Positions 11,913 to 24,322 of a stretch of DNA of 64,000 nucleotides are shown here, in pieces. The DNA is taken from contig DYJI01000008.1 of assembly GCA_020723185.1 (NCBI GenBank), forward strand, positions 62,001 through 126,000. Direction: 5' to 3'. The stretch is from Sideroxydans lithotrophicus (lineage in GTDB: Bacteria > Pseudomonadota > Gammaproteobacteria > Burkholderiales > Gallionellaceae). The notes beneath the pieces were generated by a model, which was given only the letters and a program-made list of their open reading frames with translations, ran no database searches and was not told the origin of the DNA. Both the position numbers and the translations under genes were made by a program. Each line of letters opens with the position of its first letter. The stretch's first letter is position 1.

Positions 11913-12398
11913 ATGAGGCAGAACGGATTCTCAATGATTGAAGTGTTGATTGCATTGATCATTATTGCAACGGCTTTGCTTGGTACGGCAGGACTTCAGG
12001 TCTATGCCATGCGCATGACCAAGGGTGGGGAATTTCGCACACAAGCAGTTTTTCTGGCTGCAGATATCGGTGAGCGCATGGAAGCCAATAAACTTGGCGC
12101 AGTAGCTGGTTCCTATTCTGTATCTGCGTCCAGCGCCCCCCATGCTGCAAGTTCTGATTGTGGAAGTAGTGCATGCAGTTCTTCCGCACTGGCGGATTGG
12201 GATATTGCTCAGTGGGAAAGCGCGATTGCTAGCAGTGGAATGCCCCAGGCAAATTGGCTTATTCAGCAAACTGGGGTCGGCAATCCGGCCACATATCGGA
12301 TCACAATTAATTGGACAGATCGTGGTAGCACGGCATCTGCTCGTAGCGAGACATTCTCTTATGTGTCTACCCGCGTCATCGGGTTGCCTGAGTCTTGA
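11913..12398 (+). CDS. pilV: Type IV pilus modification protein PilV
   Basis: MRQNGFSMIEVLIALIIIATALLGTAGLQ, class III prepilin signal and position. Confidence 0.85.
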   Translation: MRQNGFSMIEVLIALIIIATALLGTAGLQVYAMRMTKGGEFRTQAVFLAADIGERMEANKLGAVAGSYSVSASSAPHAASSDCGSSACSSSALADWDIAQWESAIASSGMPQANWLIQQTGVGNPATYRITINWTDRGSTASARSETFSYVSTRVIGLPES

Positions 12399-12407
12399 GG
12401 TGGAATG

Positions 12408-13379
12408 ATGAATCGCATTATCAATAAGCAGAGGGGTTTCAGTTTGGTGGAGATGATGATTTCCATCACGGTAGGCTTGTTTGTGGTTGCGGCTTTGGTT
12501 GGGGTGTTGGTAAGTAATTCTCGGAATGCAAAAACCAATGAGAATGTAACAGAGTTCTTTTCAAACGGTCGTTATGCACTCGAACATCTGCGTGGGGAAA
12601 TGAGACATGCAGATTATCGCGGTTATACATGGCCGGCCCCTCAGGCAGCTACTGTTGTCATAGGAAACGAATGTCTTTCTACTGGAAAAACGGCAGGTTC
12701 ATTTGTGGCAAATCTGAGCGAAGGTGTATGGGGGAATGACGGCAATCCCTATGCGGCGAATTGCCTGAGTTCTGGGTATTTGCGAGGCGATGTGCTGGTG
12801 GTCAGGCGAGTCGCTCCACAGACCTTGGTGAGTCCTGCAAGCTTGGTGCCGGGTGAAATATATTTTCGCTCATCTTTCGTTCAGGGAAAGCTATTTCAGG
12901 CAGCCGCCTCTAGTGTTGCGGCGACCGGGGATCCTGTGGTGGAAACTCAAGGAACCCCCTTGGCCGATTTTCTGGTCCGGACTTATGTTTATTACATTGG
13001 TGCAGATGACAGTGATTCGACCATTCCGGCATTGCGCCGCTTGTCACTAAGTGGTGCATCTATGGTCGATGAGCAGATTGTCTCGGGAATCGAACAAATG
13101 CAAATCGAATATGGTCGTGCTACGACCGATTTGAATACGGCATACTACACAGCGACAGAGATACAGGCTGGGACAGATCCAGATCGTGACTGGCAAGATG
13201 TCAATTCGGTAAGGGTCTGGTTGCTTGCACGGGCATCGCAGTCAGAGAACGGCTATCAGAATACCTCCACTTATTCTTTGAGTGATATTACCTTCGATCC
13301 TCCTGATGATAGTTTCAGGCGTCAAATATTTACTTCTGTCATTCAGATTCGTAATTTCCATCCGGATGTTGCGCCATGA
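12408..13379 (+). CDS. pilW: Type IV pilus minor pilin PilW
   Basis: MNRIINKQRGFSLVEMMISITVGLFVVAALVGVLVS...; between pilV and pilX. Confidence 0.85.
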   Translation: MNRIINKQRGFSLVEMMISITVGLFVVAALVGVLVSNSRNAKTNENVTEFFSNGRYALEHLRGEMRHADYRGYTWPAPQAATVVIGNECLSTGKTAGSFVANLSEGVWGNDGNPYAANCLSSGYLRGDVLVVRRVAPQTLVSPASLVPGEIYFRSSFVQGKLFQAAASSVAATGDPVVETQGTPLADFLVRTYVYYIGADDSDSTIPALRRLSLSGASMVDEQIVSGIEQMQIEYGRATTDLNTAYYTATEIQAGTDPDRDWQDVNSVRVWLLARASQSENGYQNTSTYSLSDITFDPPDDSFRRQIFTSVIQIRNFHPDVAP

Positions 13380-13894
13380 GATCTTATAGCCAGGGTTCTA
13401 CATTAGTCGTTACGCTCATCGTCTTGGCAATGCTGATGTTGCTAGGCGTAACGGCGATGGTGACTTCTGATACCGCCTATCGCCTTGCCGGGAACCTGCA
13501 GTTTCAGGATATTGCGATGAATAATGCGGAAGCAGCCCTAGTCGATGTCGAGAAAGCGCTTGAAGCGGGAACGATTGACCCTGCGCATGCAGACTTTACT
13601 GCAACTATGCCGGTTACCCCTTCGAATCAGGGGAAGTTTCCGTACGGGGCAGTGCCTGACTTGTTGACTGACGCCACATGGCAGAACTACGCCGCTTCGA
13701 ATGCCAGTGGAAATTACATCATCGAACTGATGTCACAAAACAGCACGCTCATTGGTTCCAATTTGTCCTTAGGTGGTCAATCTAGTTCGGTTTGTAGCAA
13801 GGCCAATACATATCGCATCACAGCTCGCGGAAATAGCGTGCGCGGAGCCATGCGCATTGTTCAATCTTATTTTGCATACGTATTGCCCTGTTGA
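13376..13894 (+). CDS. pilX: PilX-like minor pilin
   Basis: [29 protein letters not shown]; position upstream of pilY1. Confidence 0.75.
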   Translation: MRSYSQGSTLVVTLIVLAMLMLLGVTAMVTSDTAYRLAGNLQFQDIAMNNAEAALVDVEKALEAGTIDPAHADFTATMPVTPSNQGKFPYGAVPDLLTDATWQNYAASNASGNYIIELMSQNSTLIGSNLSLGGQSSSVCSKANTYRITARGNSVRGAMRIVQSYFAYVLPC

Positions 13895-13908
13895 CGGGAG
13901 AGTTAATA

Positions 13909-16900
13909 ATGAAACCCATCTTTAAAAACAAGCAAGCGATCATTCAATGGTCGGCCTTTGTTGTTATGGCGGCAGTCGGCATAAGCGTAGCTTGGGCCAT
14001 TACGGCTGCGCTCAGTGCGTTCACGCCACAGGATCAACCTGTTGGTTATGTGGGGCAGGATGAGGTGACAAACTTCAACCTTTCTAGCGGTAACGAATAT
14101 GTGTTCAGATCCAGTTATGAAAGGGAGTTTTGGAGCGGGAATCTTTATGTCTATCCTGTGAGCGCTACGGGAAGTGTGAACATATCGGCGGAGCCTTGGA
14201 TAGGTGGGGCGGCCGGTCAGTTGAAATTGCAGAGCTGGGATACGGGCCGATATATCGCAACTCGCAATGATGCCAGCCCATCGGTTGGGATACCTTTCCG
14301 CTATGCCAGCATGTCGGCAAGCCAGCAAACGATGTTTCCTGCTACCACAATCAATACCACCAGTTTTACCGGTCAACAGATCGTTGACTTCCTGCGTGGC
14401 GACCGCAGCAATGAGGGCCCGGCCGGCATGCGTATGCGATCAGCCGAATCTCCCGGCACTGGCGGGCCGGTGCTGGGTGACATCGTGCATTCGCGCCCGC
14501 ACTATGTCAGCGACAGTACCAACCCAACTGTTTTCGTTGGTGCCAACGATGGCATGTTGCACGCCTTTAATGCCACGACAGGGGCGGAGCGATGGGCCTA
14601 TGTGCCTTCTATGCTACTGAGCAAGATGTCGAAACTGGCCAAGCCTTATGGCGGGCCAAGCAATCCCCACGATTATTTTGTGGATGGCCGCATCAACATT
14701 GGCAATGCTTCGGTAGGTGGTGTAACCAAGCGGATTTTGGTCGGTAGTCTGGCGGCAGGTGGTAGTGGATTGTATGCATTGAACATTGATGGCAGCGCCG
14801 GCTTGTCAGCTTCCAGTGAGGCTGAGGTTTCGGCCAAAGCCTTGTGGGAAATCAGCGGCAATACGGCAGAAGTGAACAATCAAGTCCCCACAGTTAGCAA
14901 CGCCTATGACAACTTGGGCTATACCTATGGTGAGCCGCTGATTGTGAAAACCAATACCGGTCAGGATGCGGTGGTGATTGGTAATGGTTACAACAACAAT
15001 GCCTTGGGCGATTATCAAGCATATCTGTACATCATCGAGGCAGGGACGGGTCAGCTGATCGCGCAGTTACAAGCGGGTTCTGCGCTGGGTAGTTCGGCCA
15101 GCCCGAATGGCATTCTGAACGTTTCGGCCATCGACACCAACAACGATGGAAAACTTGATCGCGTGTATGGTGGTGATCTAAAGGGGAATCTTTGGAAGTT
15201 CGATCTTTCAGCTGGATCTGCAGGCTCGTGGTCATCCAGTATTTTGCATACCACCTCTCCGGCGCAACCGATTGTTGTGACACCGGGCGTAGCCGCTCAT
15301 CCGGACGGGGGATACATGGTTGCATTTGGTACCGGAACCATGCTGGATACGGCTGATGAGGGCAGCACGGGCATCTATTATGTTTATGGTATATGGGATG
15401 GCGCGCCTGTTTCCAACACGACCCTGCAGACCCAAACGCTTGCAGAGCGCAACTACACGCACGATGGTGTGACGACACGCGTGCGACGCAGCACTGCCAA
15501 TGCCATGGATTATTCGAGCGGCGGACATAAAGGATGGCAAGTGGCCTTGCCTGCAGGCGAGCGCATCGTTGGCGACGGTTCCTTCATCGAAAGCGGTCGC
15601 TTCTATTTCACCAGCCATAATCCGACCGTGTCGAATACGGTTGGAGATTCTACGGTGACTTCGGTGACCGTAACCAATGGCGGTTCCGGCTATACCTCGG
15701 CAACCGTTAGCTTCAGCGGCGGGGGCGGTAGCGGTGCGACAGCAACACCAGTAATCAGCGCTTCTAATGTCATTACCGGCATCAAAGTCACTTCCTCCGG
15801 CACGGGCTATACCTCTGCGCCGACTGTGACCATCAACGGCAACGGTACCGGTGCCACGGCGACGGCGAATCTGAGCGCCGGCAATATCATCGAGGGCGAG
15901 AACTGGCTGATGGAACTGGACTATCTGTCTGGAGGCAGCAAGAACCAGCCATTCCTCGATCTGGATGAAAACATCCTGCTCAACGAGGGTGATCGAATCA
16001 AATATGTCAGCGGGGATACTGGCATTCCGGTGACCTGCAATCTGCTGGATCCAGCCATAGCTGAAAGCTCTGTCTGTGCCATACCGGGTACTGATGGCAT
16101 TCCAGTCGGGAAGTGGTTGTCCAATGGGGTTCAATCTCAGCCCTTGTTGGTGCAACTGGCTACTTTGAATACCACCCTGTTCAACCAAAATCCCAATGCT
16201 GTGTTTCCAATCAATGAAATCACCTATGGCGTGACAGGCGGGCACTTTGACGTCGATATCTTCTATAACGGAACAGGAAACCTTTGCACGACGCAGACAG
16301 GCGTCAATGTGCCTGCATCAAAAGCGTATGCCACCATCACCGTGGGGACGGGCGGACAGACTGCTTATTTGCCCGCGACACTGGGGGGGATACAGGTGGA
16401 CGGCGTTACGATTGTGCCCGCGCTTACCGTTTCCGACATTCCCGACGGTACGGCGACTGATACCAATGCCGCGACCATGGTAAGTAAGCTGACAGGCGGT
16501 TTCACTGCTACGCGTTCCGGGAACATCATCACTATTTACGCACCGACTGCCGGTACTTTTTATAACGGCAAAACCTTCACTGTTCTCGATGGTTCCTCCA
16601 GTCCGGGCTTGCCAGGTACACCTGGCGTAGCTGCCGTTCCTGATACTTGGCCGACGGGTTTGGTGAAGTTCAGTGGCAAGACCAAGGATTCAAATCCGGG
16701 AGCAGTTCTGGAAAATACCTTGTCAGGACCAGCCAGCGTGAAAGTTGGAAGCCAGATCGCCAAATCGACCGATATTACGATAGGCAAGAAGAAGTCAGCC
16801 ACAAGTGTAGTGAGTACAATTGTCAGTGCCATTGGCACGGGGGGCGTGATTAAGGCTTATGTGGGCGGGGATTCGGTGACGCCAACCTGTGCAGCGCAAG

Positions 16901-18291
16901 GTACTGATACCTTGTGCTTGGTTGATACTTCCGGCACTTACGATAATAACGGGCAGACTGTGGCAATTGGAAACATGACTTTGCCCGGCACCATGGCTTG
17001 GACGATCACTGACACTACGGGCGGGCAATTTGGTACACCTGCTGTGCCATCAACACCTGCAACCGGATGGAGCAATTTTAAGCCTGCCATTACGGGGTCG
17101 CCGTTCATTGGTGGCTCGGATGCCTTGACCGGGGTGACGATCACCAAGAGTTGCAGCTCAAAGAATGGAAGTTCGGGGGCTCATGTACACCAATACGATG
17201 ACAAGTATGACCGTACCGGCGTTGATTTCCTCAATCCCAGCAATACTGTCTTCAAGTTAGCAAATGCGGTCACATCGAACACGACGCAATATAAAGTTTT
17301 GGTGATGAACCAGTATCTCAATCCGGCCGTCAAGATTCATATTGGCGATCCGGCGTATGAACCCAGCCTTGATGTTGGCTACATATCCGTCAAGGATTAT
17401 TTGACTACGCCCACGCTGGATCTTGCAACATTGCCTACCTATACAGGAACAAGCAAGACGACAGGGGTGTCGGGATCGATGATCGGCAGCTTGGTTGTGA
17501 ATATGCCTACCGATGCTTTGTCTGCAAAAGATTGGTGGGGTAATGGCGATGTTCGTGTCGGCCTGCAGCCAATCAATCCTGGATGCGGAGGGCGAGACGG
17601 CGATACCACGGATGGCAATATGTACCAACCCGTTATACCTCCCGCCAATGGCGTGGATGGGCCCGGTATCAATGGCTGGTCAGCTTCTTCAGTGTCATTG
17701 AACTCGGTGGGTGTCAGGCATAACGGTTCGTTGACAGTGCAAATCATCAAAGCCAGTACGCCCAACACCGCCATCGAGATGAATGATCCCAACGGGCGAC
17801 CAGAATACGGATGGCGCGTCAAGAGTGGCGATTATGCGGCCTATGTTTTGGTCGAATACACGGTTTACTGGCACCATCCGGACAATGGCTGCTATGGAGA
17901 CGCGGGCTGGACGAAGACACCTGCAGAAGACAACGGTAGCAGCACGCCGACTACACCCGCTGCTGGGTCTACCGATCCCAAGTTGGGCGACTTATCTGGA
18001 ACAAGCGGCGGTACGGTGACCAGTGTAACGGTCACTGTGACGGGTAATGTCATGACAACAACCATCACTTATAGCACGGGTGGTCAGGCGATTATTACGC
18101 GCACGACTAATACGGACGGCTCAGTGACTATCCTGACACGCGATGCGGATTGCGTTGCCAGTGGTGCAGGATGTACCGGGATATCGGAAACGATCTACAA
18201 CACTGAAGGAACCGTGTTGACGGGTGGTGACGAGCGCGGCAATCAGGTCAGGACAGGACGAGTTTCTTGGCATGAGTTGATACGTGATTAA
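13909..18291 (+). CDS. pilY1: PilY1-like type IV pilus tip/assembly protein (atypical architecture)
   Basis: [44 protein letters not shown] beta-propeller and [25 protein letters not shown] Ca-binding loop. Confidence 0.88.
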   Translation: MKPIFKNKQAIIQWSAFVVMAAVGISVAWAITAALSAFTPQDQPVGYVGQDEVTNFNLSSGNEYVFRSSYEREFWSGNLYVYPVSATGSVNISAEPWIGGAAGQLKLQSWDTGRYIATRNDASPSVGIPFRYASMSASQQTMFPATTINTTSFTGQQIVDFLRGDRSNEGPAGMRMRSAESPGTGGPVLGDIVHSRPHYVSDSTNPTVFVGANDGMLHAFNATTGAERWAYVPSMLLSKMSKLAKPYGGPSNPHDYFVDGRINIGNASVGGVTKRILVGSLAAGGSGLYALNIDGSAGLSASSEAEVSAKALWEISGNTAEVNNQVPTVSNAYDNLGYTYGEPLIVKTNTGQDAVVIGNGYNNNALGDYQAYLYIIEAGTGQLIAQLQAGSALGSSASPNGILNVSAIDTNNDGKLDRVYGGDLKGNLWKFDLSAGSAGSWSSSILHTTSPAQPIVVTPGVAAHPDGGYMVAFGTGTMLDTADEGSTGIYYVYGIWDGAPVSNTTLQTQTLAERNYTHDGVTTRVRRSTANAMDYSSGGHKGWQVALPAGERIVGDGSFIESGRFYFTSHNPTVSNTVGDSTVTSVTVTNGGSGYTSATVSFSGGGGSGATATPVISASNVITGIKVTSSGTGYTSAPTVTINGNGTGATATANLSAGNIIEGENWLMELDYLSGGSKNQPFLDLDENILLNEGDRIKYVSGDTGIPVTCNLLDPAIAESSVCAIPGTDGIPVGKWLSNGVQSQPLLVQLATLNTTLFNQNPNAVFPINEITYGVTGGHFDVDIFYNGTGNLCTTQTGVNVPASKAYATITVGTGGQTAYLPATLGGIQVDGVTIVPALTVSDIPDGTATDTNAATMVSKLTGGFTATRSGNIITIYAPTAGTFYNGKTFTVLDGSSSPGLPGTPGVAAVPDTWPTGLVKFSGKTKDSNPGAVLENTLSGPASVKVGSQIAKSTDITIGKKKSATSVVSTIVSAIGTGGVIKAYVGGDSVTPTCAAQGTDTLCLVDTSGTYDNNGQTVAIGNMTLPGTMAWTITDTTGGQFGTPAVPSTPATGWSNFKPAITGSPFIGGSDALTGVTITKSCSSKNGSSGAHVHQYDDKYDRTGVDFLNPSNTVFKLANAVTSNTTQYKVLVMNQYLNPAVKIHIGDPAYEPSLDVGYISVKDYLTTPTLDLATLPTYTGTSKTTGVSGSMIGSLVVNMPTDALSAKDWWGNGDVRVGLQPINPGCGGRDGDTTDGNMYQPVIPPANGVDGPGINGWSASSVSLNSVGVRHNGSLTVQIIKASTPNTAIEMNDPNGRPEYGWRVKSGDYAAYVLVEYTVYWHHPDNGCYGDAGWTKTPAEDNGSSTPTTPAAGSTDPKLGDLSGTSGGTVTSVTVTVTGNVMTTTITYSTGGQAIITRTTNTDGSVTILTRDADCVASGAGCTGISETIYNTEGTVLTGGDERGNQVRTGRVSWHELIRD

Positions 18292-18317
18292 GCGAACATT
18301 AACAGGAGTGGGCTGGC

Positions 18318-18764
18318 ATGAATAAAATCAAAGCATCTGGTTTCAGTTTGATCGAATTGATGGTCACGCTAGTAATTGTTGGCATTTTGGCGTCTATTGC
18401 GATACCCAGTTACAGCAATTATTTGGTACGCAGTGCACGTGCGGATGCACAAGCTCAATTGCTTGAGATGGCGTCCTTGCAGGAAAGGATTTATTTGAAC
18501 TCGAGCGCCTACACGACCAGTGTTTCGACGGCATATAACGGTCAGTCCAGTGGTGGATTGAATCGCACGACCGGTCAAACGACAGATGGACGTTATGCGC
18601 TATCTTGCGAAAGCTGTACGGCACAGTCTTTCGAATTGCGTGCTATCCCAGTTGCAGGGAGCGCTCAAGCAGGAGACGGGTGTTTTTTGATCAGGGAAAA
18701 CGGCGTCCGACAATGGCATCAAGGTGATGATACTTGCGCATCCGCCTCGCCAGTTTCCTGGTAG
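18318..18764 (+). CDS. pilE: Type IV pilin PilE-like
   Basis: MNKIKASGFSLIELMVTLVIVGILASIAIPSYSNYLVRSARADAQAQL. Confidence 0.85.
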   Translation: MNKIKASGFSLIELMVTLVIVGILASIAIPSYSNYLVRSARADAQAQLLEMASLQERIYLNSSAYTTSVSTAYNGQSSGGLNRTTGQTTDGRYALSCESCTAQSFELRAIPVAGSAQAGDGCFLIRENGVRQWHQGDDTCASASPVSW

Positions 18765-18788
18765 TGATTATAACTAACGCGTAATTCA

Positions 18789-18810
18789 CAGCGGGCTTGC
18801 CCGCTGTTTT
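18789..18810 (+). terminator. Rho-independent terminator after the pilus cluster
   Basis: CAGCGGGC-TT-GCCCGCTG followed by TTTT. Confidence 0.8.
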
Positions 18811-18833
18811 GGTTTATAGGTGGGCCACATCAA

Positions 18834-19874
18834 TTGCATGAAAATCAGTCAGTGATGATTATAGGCGCAGGGGCGGTCGGTTTGGCGACAGCGCAGGCTT
18901 TGTTGCAGGCGGGCGGCCAGGTGACCGTGCTGGAGCGCGGCGAGTTGGGGCAGGAAGCGTCTTGGGCGGGCGGCGGCATCATGTCGCCGTTGTGTCCGTG
19001 GGATTATCCCGAGGAGGTCACGCGTTTGGCATTGCTGGGCATGGCGCGTTTCGAGCGTTTCACTGCCGAACTGACGGCCAATACCGGGGTGGATACCGAA
19101 TACCAGCGTTGCGGGATGCGCGTGTTGCCGCCGTTCGAGCCGCAAGTGGCGGTCGACTGGTGCGAGGCGCACGGTATGCGTTACGAGCTGGCCGACGATT
19201 CGATCTTTTTGCCGGAGGTCGCCCAGGTGCGCAATCCGCGTTTGTTGCGTGCCATGCGGGAGCGGGTGATGCAGCTTGGCGGGCGCATCGTGGAGCAGTG
19301 CGAGGTGCTGGCTGTCGAGTCGCTGACGGGCAGGGTGCGGCATGTGCGCACCAGTCAGGGCGACTTCGAAGCGGATGATTATGTGCTGACGGCGGGTGCC
19401 TGGAGCAAGGCTTTGCTGGGCGAGTATGCGCAGCACTTGGACATCAAACCGATCCGCGGGCAGATGCTGTTGTTCAAGTTCGATACGCCGCCGTTGCCGC
19501 ATATCCTGTTGCAGCGCGATCTGTACTTCATTCCCCGCAAGGATGGTCATCTGCTGATCGGCAGCACGCTGGAAGATGTCGGCTTCGATAAGTCCACGAC
19601 GGAGGCAGCGCGCGAATCCATGCTGCAGCGCGCAATCGAGTTGCTGCCTGCCTTGCAGGGCATGCCTGTCGTGCGGCATTGGGCGGGCCTGCGGCCCGGT
19701 TCGCCGGGCAATGTCCCGACCATAGACCGGCATCCGGCACTGGAGAATCTCTATATCAACGGCGGCCATTTCCGCTACGGCGTCACCATGGCACCCGCCA
19801 GTGCGGAAGTGCTGCTCAACAAGGTGCTCGACAGGCCGCAGGTACTCGATGTCTCGCCGTATCGCTGGCGTTAG
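18834..19874 (+). CDS. thiO: Glycine oxidase ThiO (FAD-dependent)
   Basis: MIIGAGAVGLATAQALLQAGGQVTVLERGELGQEASWAGGGIMSPLCPWDYP..., HWAGLRPGSPGNVPTID. Start codon uncertain (18834 or 18855). Confidence 0.88.
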   Translation: MHENQSVMIIGAGAVGLATAQALLQAGGQVTVLERGELGQEASWAGGGIMSPLCPWDYPEEVTRLALLGMARFERFTAELTANTGVDTEYQRCGMRVLPPFEPQVAVDWCEAHGMRYELADDSIFLPEVAQVRNPRLLRAMRERVMQLGGRIVEQCEVLAVESLTGRVRHVRTSQGDFEADDYVLTAGAWSKALLGEYAQHLDIKPIRGQMLLFKFDTPPLPHILLQRDLYFIPRKDGHLLIGSTLEDVGFDKSTTEAARESMLQRAIELLPALQGMPVVRHWAGLRPGSPGNVPTIDRHPALENLYINGGHFRYGVTMAPASAEVLLNKVLDRPQVLDVSPYRWR

Positions 19875-19919
19875 GCGTTGCCCGACTGCGCGCTATCCGC
19901 ATATAATCCGCGCCGGAAT

Positions 19920-19995
19920 GCCGATGTAGCTCAGTTGGTAGAGCAACGCACTCGTAACGCGTAGGTCACCAGTTCGATCCCGGTCATCGGCACCA
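19920..19995 (+). tRNA. tRNA-Thr(CGT)
   Basis: gccgatgtagctcagttggtagagcaacgcactCGTaacgcgtaggtcaccagttcgatcccggtcatcggcacca; cloverleaf with encoded CCA. Confidence 0.95.
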
Positions 19996-20034
19996 TTTCT
20001 CTCGCTATTCCGCAGCGAACAGTCAGGAGCATCA

Positions 20035-21209
20035 ATGACCTTGCCGTCTTCCGGTTCGCAATCATCCCGCCGCAGGAAAATCATCATTGCCGTCATCGCA
20101 GTGGCTGGCATCGCCGCCGCAGCGTTGCTGTTCCCGCATGCCGAGCCGATACCCGTGGTGTTGCAGCCGGTGGAACGCGGCATCGTGGAAGCCTCGGTCA
20201 GCAACACGCGCGCGGGCACGGTGAACGCCTGCCGCCGCGCCAAGATGTCGCCTTCCGCTGGCGGGCAGATCGCCAGGCTGGCAGTGAAGAAGGGGCAGCG
20301 CGTGAGAGAGGGCCAAGTGTTGCTCGAGCTGTGGGACAACGACCTGCACGCCCAGGAGAATCTGGCACAGGAGCAACTCAAGGTCGCGCTGACGCGCACG
20401 CAGGAGGTGTGCACGCTGGCCGATGCGGCGCAGCGCGATGCCACACGTACACAGGAGTTGCGTGACAAAGGGTTCATCTCCGCGCAGCAGCTCGATCGCG
20501 CGGTCACCGAGGCACAGGCGAAGGCGGCTGCCTGTGCCTCCGCCAACGGGGATGTGGAACAGGCACGTTCCCGTATCAAGCTGGCGCGTGCAGCGCTGGA
20601 GCGCATGGTGCTACGCGCGCCGTTCGACGGCATCGTCGCCGATATCAGCGGCGAACTGGGCGAATATGCGACACCCTCACCTCCCGGTATCTTGACGATA
20701 CCCGCTATCGACCTGATCGACGACAGCTGTATGTATGTCAGCGCGCCCATAGACGAGGTGGATGCGGCCAAACTGAAGGTGGGACAGGTCAGCCGCATCA
20801 CGCTGGATGCCATCAAGGGGCGCAGCTTCCCGGGCAAGGTGCGGCGCATCGCGCCCTATGTGCTCGATCTGGAGAAGCAGGCGCGTACGGTGGAAGTAGA
20901 GGTGGAGTTCGACCAGGTCGACGAGAAGGACAGCCTGCTGGTCGGTTACAGCGCCGATGTCGAGATCATCCACGACACGCGCCAGAACGTGCTGCGCATC
21001 CCCACCCAGACCCTGCTCGAAGGCAATCGCGTGCTGCTGTACGGCAACAAGGGCGTGCTGGAGGAACGCAAGGTCACTACCGGCTTGTCCAACTGGGAAC
21101 ACGCTGAAGTGACCTCGGGACTGGTCGAGGGCGACCGCGTGGTTCTGTCGCTCGACCGCGCCGGGGTGAAGGCGGGGGCCAAGGTCGTGCCGGAAGAACC
21201 CGCCGCCCA

Positions 21210-21213
<4 letters not shown>
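20035..21213 (+). CDS. Efflux periplasmic adaptor (MacA/HlyD-like membrane fusion protein)
   Basis: N-terminal TM, lipoyl/barrel-sandwich pattern, co-directional with MacB-like genes. Confidence 0.85.
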
Positions 21214-21886
<673 letters not shown>

Positions 21887-21890
<4 letters not shown>

Positions 21891-23095
21891 AGCTCGCTGA
21901 CACTATCCGGTTCGCCTCGGGCAGCCTGCGCGGCAGCCCCACGCGCACGCTGCTGATGATGCTGGCGATGTCCATCGGCGTGGCGGCGGTGGTGGTGCTC
22001 ACCGCGCTGGGCGAAGGCGCGCGCCGCTACGTGATCGACCAGTTCTCCTCGCTTGGCACCAACCTAGTCATCGTGTTGCCGGGGCGCACCGAGACCGCCG
22101 GGGTCGGCCCCGGCCTGATGTCTGGGCAGACACCGCGCGAGATCACACTGGAAGATGCGCAGGCCTTGCTGCGCAGCCATGCGGTGAAGCGCTTTGCGCC
22201 GCTGACGGTGGGTTCGGCCACGCTGTCGCGCGATGCCTTGAATCGCGAGGTGGTGGTGCTGGGTTCCACTTCCGATCTGCTGGAAGTGCGCCACATGGCC
22301 ATCGCGCTCGGCCGCTTCCTGCCTGCGGGCGACATCAACGATGCGACACCGGTGTGCGTGCTGGGCAACCAGATGAAGCGCGAACTGTTCGGCAACGAGC
22401 AGGCGGTGGGGCAGTGGGTGCGGCTGGGCGACCGGCGCTTCCGTGTCATCGGCGTGCTGGCATCGCAGGGCGAATCGATGGGCATGCGCACCGACGAACT
22501 GGTGATCATCCCGGTCGCCGCCGCGCACCAGTTGTTCAACACTTCCGGTCTGTTCCGCGTGCTCATCGAAGCGAAGAACCGCGACGCCATCGAGCAAGTC
22601 GTGCGCGATGCCGAGGCCATCATGACTGAACGCCACGGCGGCGAGCGCGATGTGACCGTCATCACCCAGGATGCGGTGTTGCAGACCTTCGATCGCATCC
22701 TTACCGCGCTGACCATGGCGGTGGGCGGCATCGCCGCCATCAGTCTCGCCGTGGCGGGCGTGCTGATCATGAACGTGATGCTGATCGCGGTGGCGCAACG
22801 CATCAGGGAGATCGGCCTGCTCAAGGCGCTGGGCGCGCCGGGGCGGCAGATCCGCCATCTGTTCTTTGCCGAAGCGGTGCTGCTCTCCGGCATCGGCAGT
22901 GTGGCCGGGCTGGTGCTGGGTTACACCGGCAGTTTCATCATCGGCCAGGTCTATCCGATGCTGCCGGTGTCGCCGCCCTGGTGGGCGGTGCTCGCGGCGT
23001 GCGCCACGGCGCTCGGCACCGGCGTGCTGTTCAGCGTGTGGCCCGCGCGGCGCGCGGCGCGGCTCGACCCGGTCGCGGCACTGGCGGGGAAATAA
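21887..23095 (+). CDS. ABC transporter permease (MacB_PCD/FtsX)
   Basis: MacB core domain followed by FtsX motif QRIREIGLLKALGAPGRQI. Confidence 0.9.
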
Positions 23096-23098
23096 GCC

Positions 23099-24298
23099 AT
23101 GTACCTGCGCGACCTCATCACGCTGACCAGTTCCAGCTTCCTCACCTACCGCATGCGCAGTTTCCTCACCGGGCTGGGCATCGCAATCGGCATCGCAGCG
23201 GTCATCCTGCTCACCTCTATCGGCGAGGGCCTGCACCAGTTCATGCTGGCCGAGTTCTCGCAGTTCGGCACCAACATCATCAGTGTGCAGCCCGGCAAGA
23301 CGCAGACGCAGGGCGGCAACGTCGGCATCTTCGGCTCGGTGCGGCCGCTGACGCTGGACGATGCTGACGCGCTACGTCGCCTGCAGTATGTGCAGTACGT
23401 CATCCCCGGCCTGGTGGGCAATGCCGAAGTGCGTTTCGAGGGGCGAACGCGGCGCACCATGGTGCTGGGCGAGGGGCGCGATTTCAGCAAGGCTTTCACC
23501 ATGAAGGTGCAGAGCGGCGGCTTCTGGACCGACGAGGACAACGAGCAGGCACGCGCGCAGGCGGTGATCGGATCCAAGATCCAGCAGGAACTGTTCGGCG
23601 GCAGGAATCCGCTCGGACAATACATGCGCATCGGCGGCCAGCGTTATCGCGTGGTCGGGGTGATGGAATCCAAGGGGCAGATCCTCGGTATGGATATGGA
23701 CGATGCCGTGTTCATCCCGGCGGCGCGCGCGATGGAGCTGCTCAACCGTCCCAGCCTGATGGAAGTCAACGTCAGCTACCGCGCCGACGTGCCCGCTGAC
23801 ACGGTGATCCGCCTGATCCGGGAACGCATGATCGAACGCCATGGGCGCGAGGATTTCACCATCATCTCGCAGGAGCAGGCGCTGGAAGTGCTGAGCTCGG
23901 TGCTCGACATCATCACTTTCGCTGTCGCCGCACTGGGCGGCATCTCGCTGCTGGTCGGCGCGGTCGGCATCCTCACCATCATGACCATGGCCGTCACTGA
24001 ACGCACCGCCGAGATCGGCCTGCTGCGCGCGCTGGGTGCGCGCGAAAAGCAGGTGCTGACCCTGTTCCTGAGCGAAGCCATGATCCTCTCGGCGCTGGGC
24101 GGCCTGCTCGGCCTGCTGATCGGTGTGGGCATCGCGCAGGGCCTGCACCTGCTGTTCCCCGCGCTGCCGGTGCATACGCCCTGGCTGTATGCGCTGCTGG
24201 CGGAAATGACCGCGATCACCATCGGCCTCGCGGCCGGCGTCGTGCCCGCCATGCGCGCGGCCAAACTCGACCCGGTCGAAGCTTTGCATGCAGAATAG
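23099..24298 (+). CDS. ABC transporter permease (MacB_PCD/FtsX), second paralogue
   Basis: RSFLTGLGIAIGIAAVILLTSIGEG..., ERTAEIGLLRALGAREKQV. Confidence 0.9.
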   Translation: MYLRDLITLTSSSFLTYRMRSFLTGLGIAIGIAAVILLTSIGEGLHQFMLAEFSQFGTNIISVQPGKTQTQGGNVGIFGSVRPLTLDDADALRRLQYVQYVIPGLVGNAEVRFEGRTRRTMVLGEGRDFSKAFTMKVQSGGFWTDEDNEQARAQAVIGSKIQQELFGGRNPLGQYMRIGGQRYRVVGVMESKGQILGMDMDDAVFIPAARAMELLNRPSLMEVNVSYRADVPADTVIRLIRERMIERHGREDFTIISQEQALEVLSSVLDIITFAVAALGGISLLVGAVGILTIMTMAVTERTAEIGLLRALGAREKQVLTLFLSEAMILSALGGLLGLLIGVGIAQGLHLLFPALPVHTPWLYALLAEMTAITIGLAAGVVPAMRAAKLDPVEALHAE

Positions 24299-24322
24299 CG
24301 ACCCTTTCAAAGGTAAAGAACC

